A DNA stretch of 60,999 nt. Source: an uncultured SAR86 cluster bacterium. Lineage in GTDB: Bacteria; Pseudomonadota; Gammaproteobacteria; Magnimaribacterales; D2472. Below the pieces are notes generated by a model, which was given only the letters and a program-made list of their open reading frames with translations, searched no databases and had not been told where the DNA came from. The translations under genes and the position numbers were made by a program. Below are positions 59,423-60,999 of this stretch, piece after piece. The number at the start of each line of letters is the position of its first letter. The first letter of the stretch is position 1. The DNA lies in assembly GCA_902594005.1 (NCBI GenBank), contig CACJKN010000005.1, positions 1-60,999 of the forward strand. The letters are read 5' to 3'.

Positions 59423-60999
59423 AAGCTTTTAAGCCAGATTCTTCAATCATTTCCTCTCTCGATTGATGTTCAATGAATATATCAGGTATGCCAAAAAGTT
59501 TAGACTTAACATTTATATTATTATCTGAGCAGAATTCTTGAACAGCACTTCCGGCGCCACCAGCAACTGACCCATCCTCAATTGAAACAAATGCTTGTGC
59601 CTCAGATAGATATTTTCTAAGAATATCTTCATCAAGAGGTTTCACAAAACGCATATCGATTAGAGTAAGACCTAAAGTATCTGCAACTTCTTCTGCTTGG
59701 TCAAGCAAAGCTCCAAAATTGATAACAATTAAATTTTTTGATCCCTCTTTAATCAATCTTCCTTTACCTATTTCAACAGGTGAAAGATCATTCTCAACAA
59801 CAACATTAGGACCAGATCCTCTTGGATACCTTATTGATGCAGGGCCATTATGAAAAAAACCAGTTGTTAAAAGCTTTCTAGTTTCATTTTCATCTGAGGG
59901 AGTCATCACGATCATATTAGGTATGCACCTTAAGTAAACCAGATCATAGTTTCCCGAATGAGTAGGCCCATCCTCACCAACTAGTCCAGCTCTATCAATA
60001 GCAAAAGTAACATTTAAGTTTTGAAGTGCTACATCATGAATCAGTTGATCATAGGCTCTTTGAAGAAATGTAGAATAGATTGCTACCACAGGCTTCTTTT
60101 TTTCACAGGCTAATCCAGCAGATAAAGTAACAGCATGCTGTTCAGCTATTGCAACATCAAAATATCTCTCTGGAAACTCTTTACTAAATTCAACTAATCC
60201 TGATCCTTCCCTCATAGCTGGTGTTATTGCAACAAGATCAATATCTTCTCTAGCCATGTCTACTACCCATTTGCTAAATATATCTTGATATTTTGGTTTT
60301 GTTTTTGCTTTATTTTTTGAGGTATTAGTTTTAGATATTGCATGATATTTAATTCTGTCCTCTTCAGCTAAATCATATCCAGCACCTTTTTTTGTAATTA
60401 TATGAAGGAACTGTGGCCCCTCAAAATTCTTTAGATTTCCAATTACATTCAAAAGTTGATCTATATCATGACCATCAATTGGCCCAATATAATTTAGTCC
60501 AAGCTCCTCAAAAATAGCTCCTGGAGCTACCATTGTTTTCATATGAGTCTCAACAGTGCGGGCTAGATGATGAGCAGCAGGGATATTCTTTAAAAACTTT
60601 TTACCATTACTTTTAATCCCTTTATAAAGTTTGGAAGCCCATATTCTTGAGAAGTAATTATTTAGGCCTCCAACATTCTCAGAGATTGACATGTCATTAT
60701 CATTTAAAATTATCAGCATATCTGGCTTTATGCCTCCAGCATGTTGCATTGCTTCGAAAGCCATTCCGGCAGTCATTGCACCGTCTCCAATAACAGCTAC
60801 TGTTTTTTTCTCTCCCTCATTTAATTTGTTAGCAATAGCCATGCCAACTGCTGAACTTATAGACGTACTTGAATGTCCCGCACCAAAAGCATCAAAATCA
60901 CTCTCATTTCTTGATGGAAAGGGAGCTAGGCCATCTTTTGATCTTATTGAGCTAATTTGATTCTTACGACCAGTCAATATCTTATGGGGATAAGCTTGG
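59379..60999 (-). CDS. dxs: 1-Deoxy-D-xylulose-5-phosphate synthase (5' end outside the window)
   Basis: The frame stays open to the window edge; the first visible residues QAYPHKILTGRK match the internal Dxs motif, so about 85 N-terminal residues are missing. Visible are GAGHSSTSIS, the TPP-binding GDGAMTAGMAFEAMQHAG with NDNDMSIS, AEQHAVTLSAGLA with the catalytic Glu, and DRAGLVGEDGPTHSG. It makes DXP from pyruvate and glyceraldehyde 3-phosphate for isoprenoids, thiamine and pyridoxal. It sits convergent to pgpA, as part of the conserved thiL/pgpA/dxs neighbourhood. Confidence 0.97.
   Translation of the reverse strand, partial: QAYPHKILTGRKNQISSIRSKDGLAPFPSRNESDFDAFGAGHSSTSISSAVGMAIANKLNEGEKKTVAVIGDGAMTAGMAFEAMQHAGGIKPDMLIILNDNDMSISENVGGLNNYFSRIWASKLYKGIKSNGKKFLKNIPAAHHLARTVETHMKTMVAPGAIFEELGLNYIGPIDGHDIDQLLNVIGNLKNFEGPQFLHIITKKGAGYDLAEEDRIKYHAISKTNTSKNKAKTKPKYQDIFSKWVVDMAREDIDLVAITPAMREGSGLVEFSKEFPERYFDVAIAEQHAVTLSAGLACEKKKPVVAIYSTFLQRAYDQLIHDVALQNLNVTFAIDRAGLVGEDGPTHSGNYDLVYLRCIPNMIVMTPSDENETRKLLTTGFFHNGPASIRYPRGSGPNVVVENDLSPVEIGKGRLIKEGSKNLIVINFGALLDQAEEVADTLGLTLIDMRFVKPLDEDILRKYLSEAQAFVSIEDGSVAGGAGSAVQEFCSDNNINVKSKLFGIPDIFIEHQSREEMIEESGLKASRIIKEIEGLELEE

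Overview
The window is AT-rich, very compact chromosomal DNA from a gammaproteobacterium. The gene neighbourhoods show this: ponA/aroK/aroB/glt/hemE, slmA/algC, ilvE beside LPS-core genes and waaA, miaA/hflK/hflC/purA, and glyA/nrdR/ribD/ribBA/ribH/nusB with thiL/pgpA/dxs. Low GC, overlapping genes, a photolyase, a Fur-controlled TonB receptor and losses from normally conserved operons suggest a streamlined pelagic marine lineage of the SAR86 type. That placement is inference; no rRNA is present to confirm it. No prophage, transposase or CRISPR array is seen, and no gene-free stretch exceeds 300 bases (the longest, 12541-12803, holds hairpins and a terminator).

Region 1 (1-13.7 kb) is accessory and envelope-related: the end of a membrane protein, tRNA-Ile(GAT), a secreted purple-acid-phosphatase-like enzyme, a thioredoxin-fold protein, a cadherin/cupredoxin lipoprotein, KatG, a secreted metallo-beta-lactamase-fold hydrolase, an SDR, a photolyase, DoxX, a Fur box with a siderophore receptor, and two small membrane proteins. 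Region 2 (13.7-26 kb) is mostly on the minus strand: tRNA-Ala(TGC), a MetF / GcvT-like / fatty-acid-hydroxylase operon, DoxX with a DUF305-LVIVD secreted protein, a Bax-inhibitor protein, a di-iron ferritin-like oxidase, and an orphan CobS/CobT pair. An SDR and a TesB thioesterase on the plus strand close it.

Region 3 (26-40 kb) is core metabolism and wall: hemE, gltD, gltB, aroB, aroK, mrcA, slmA, algC, ilvE. gltB is flipped relative to the usual aroB-gltB-gltD-hemE order. GltD carries an extra N-terminal segment of about 90 residues that looks like a phage-integrase N-terminal domain. Region 4 (40-46 kb) is a lipopolysaccharide-type cluster: GT4 glycosyltransferase, methyltransferase, alpha/alpha-toroid protein, a second methyltransferase, an LpxL-like acyltransferase and waaA. 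Region 5 (46-61 kb) holds miaA, hflK, hflC and purA (without hfq or hflX), the riboflavin/NusB operon (without riboflavin synthase), nth, a LETM1-like small protein, a thiolase, thiL, a short GlpD-like oxidoreductase, pgpA and the 3' part of dxs.

Genes of most interest are the GltD fusion with the gltB inversion, CobST beside a di-iron enzyme, the FA-hydroxylase/GcvT/MetF operon, the LPS-side toroid/methyltransferase cassette, and a recurring promoter geometry (-10 box 6-7 nt before the start codon, no Shine-Dalgarno) that implies leaderless mRNAs.
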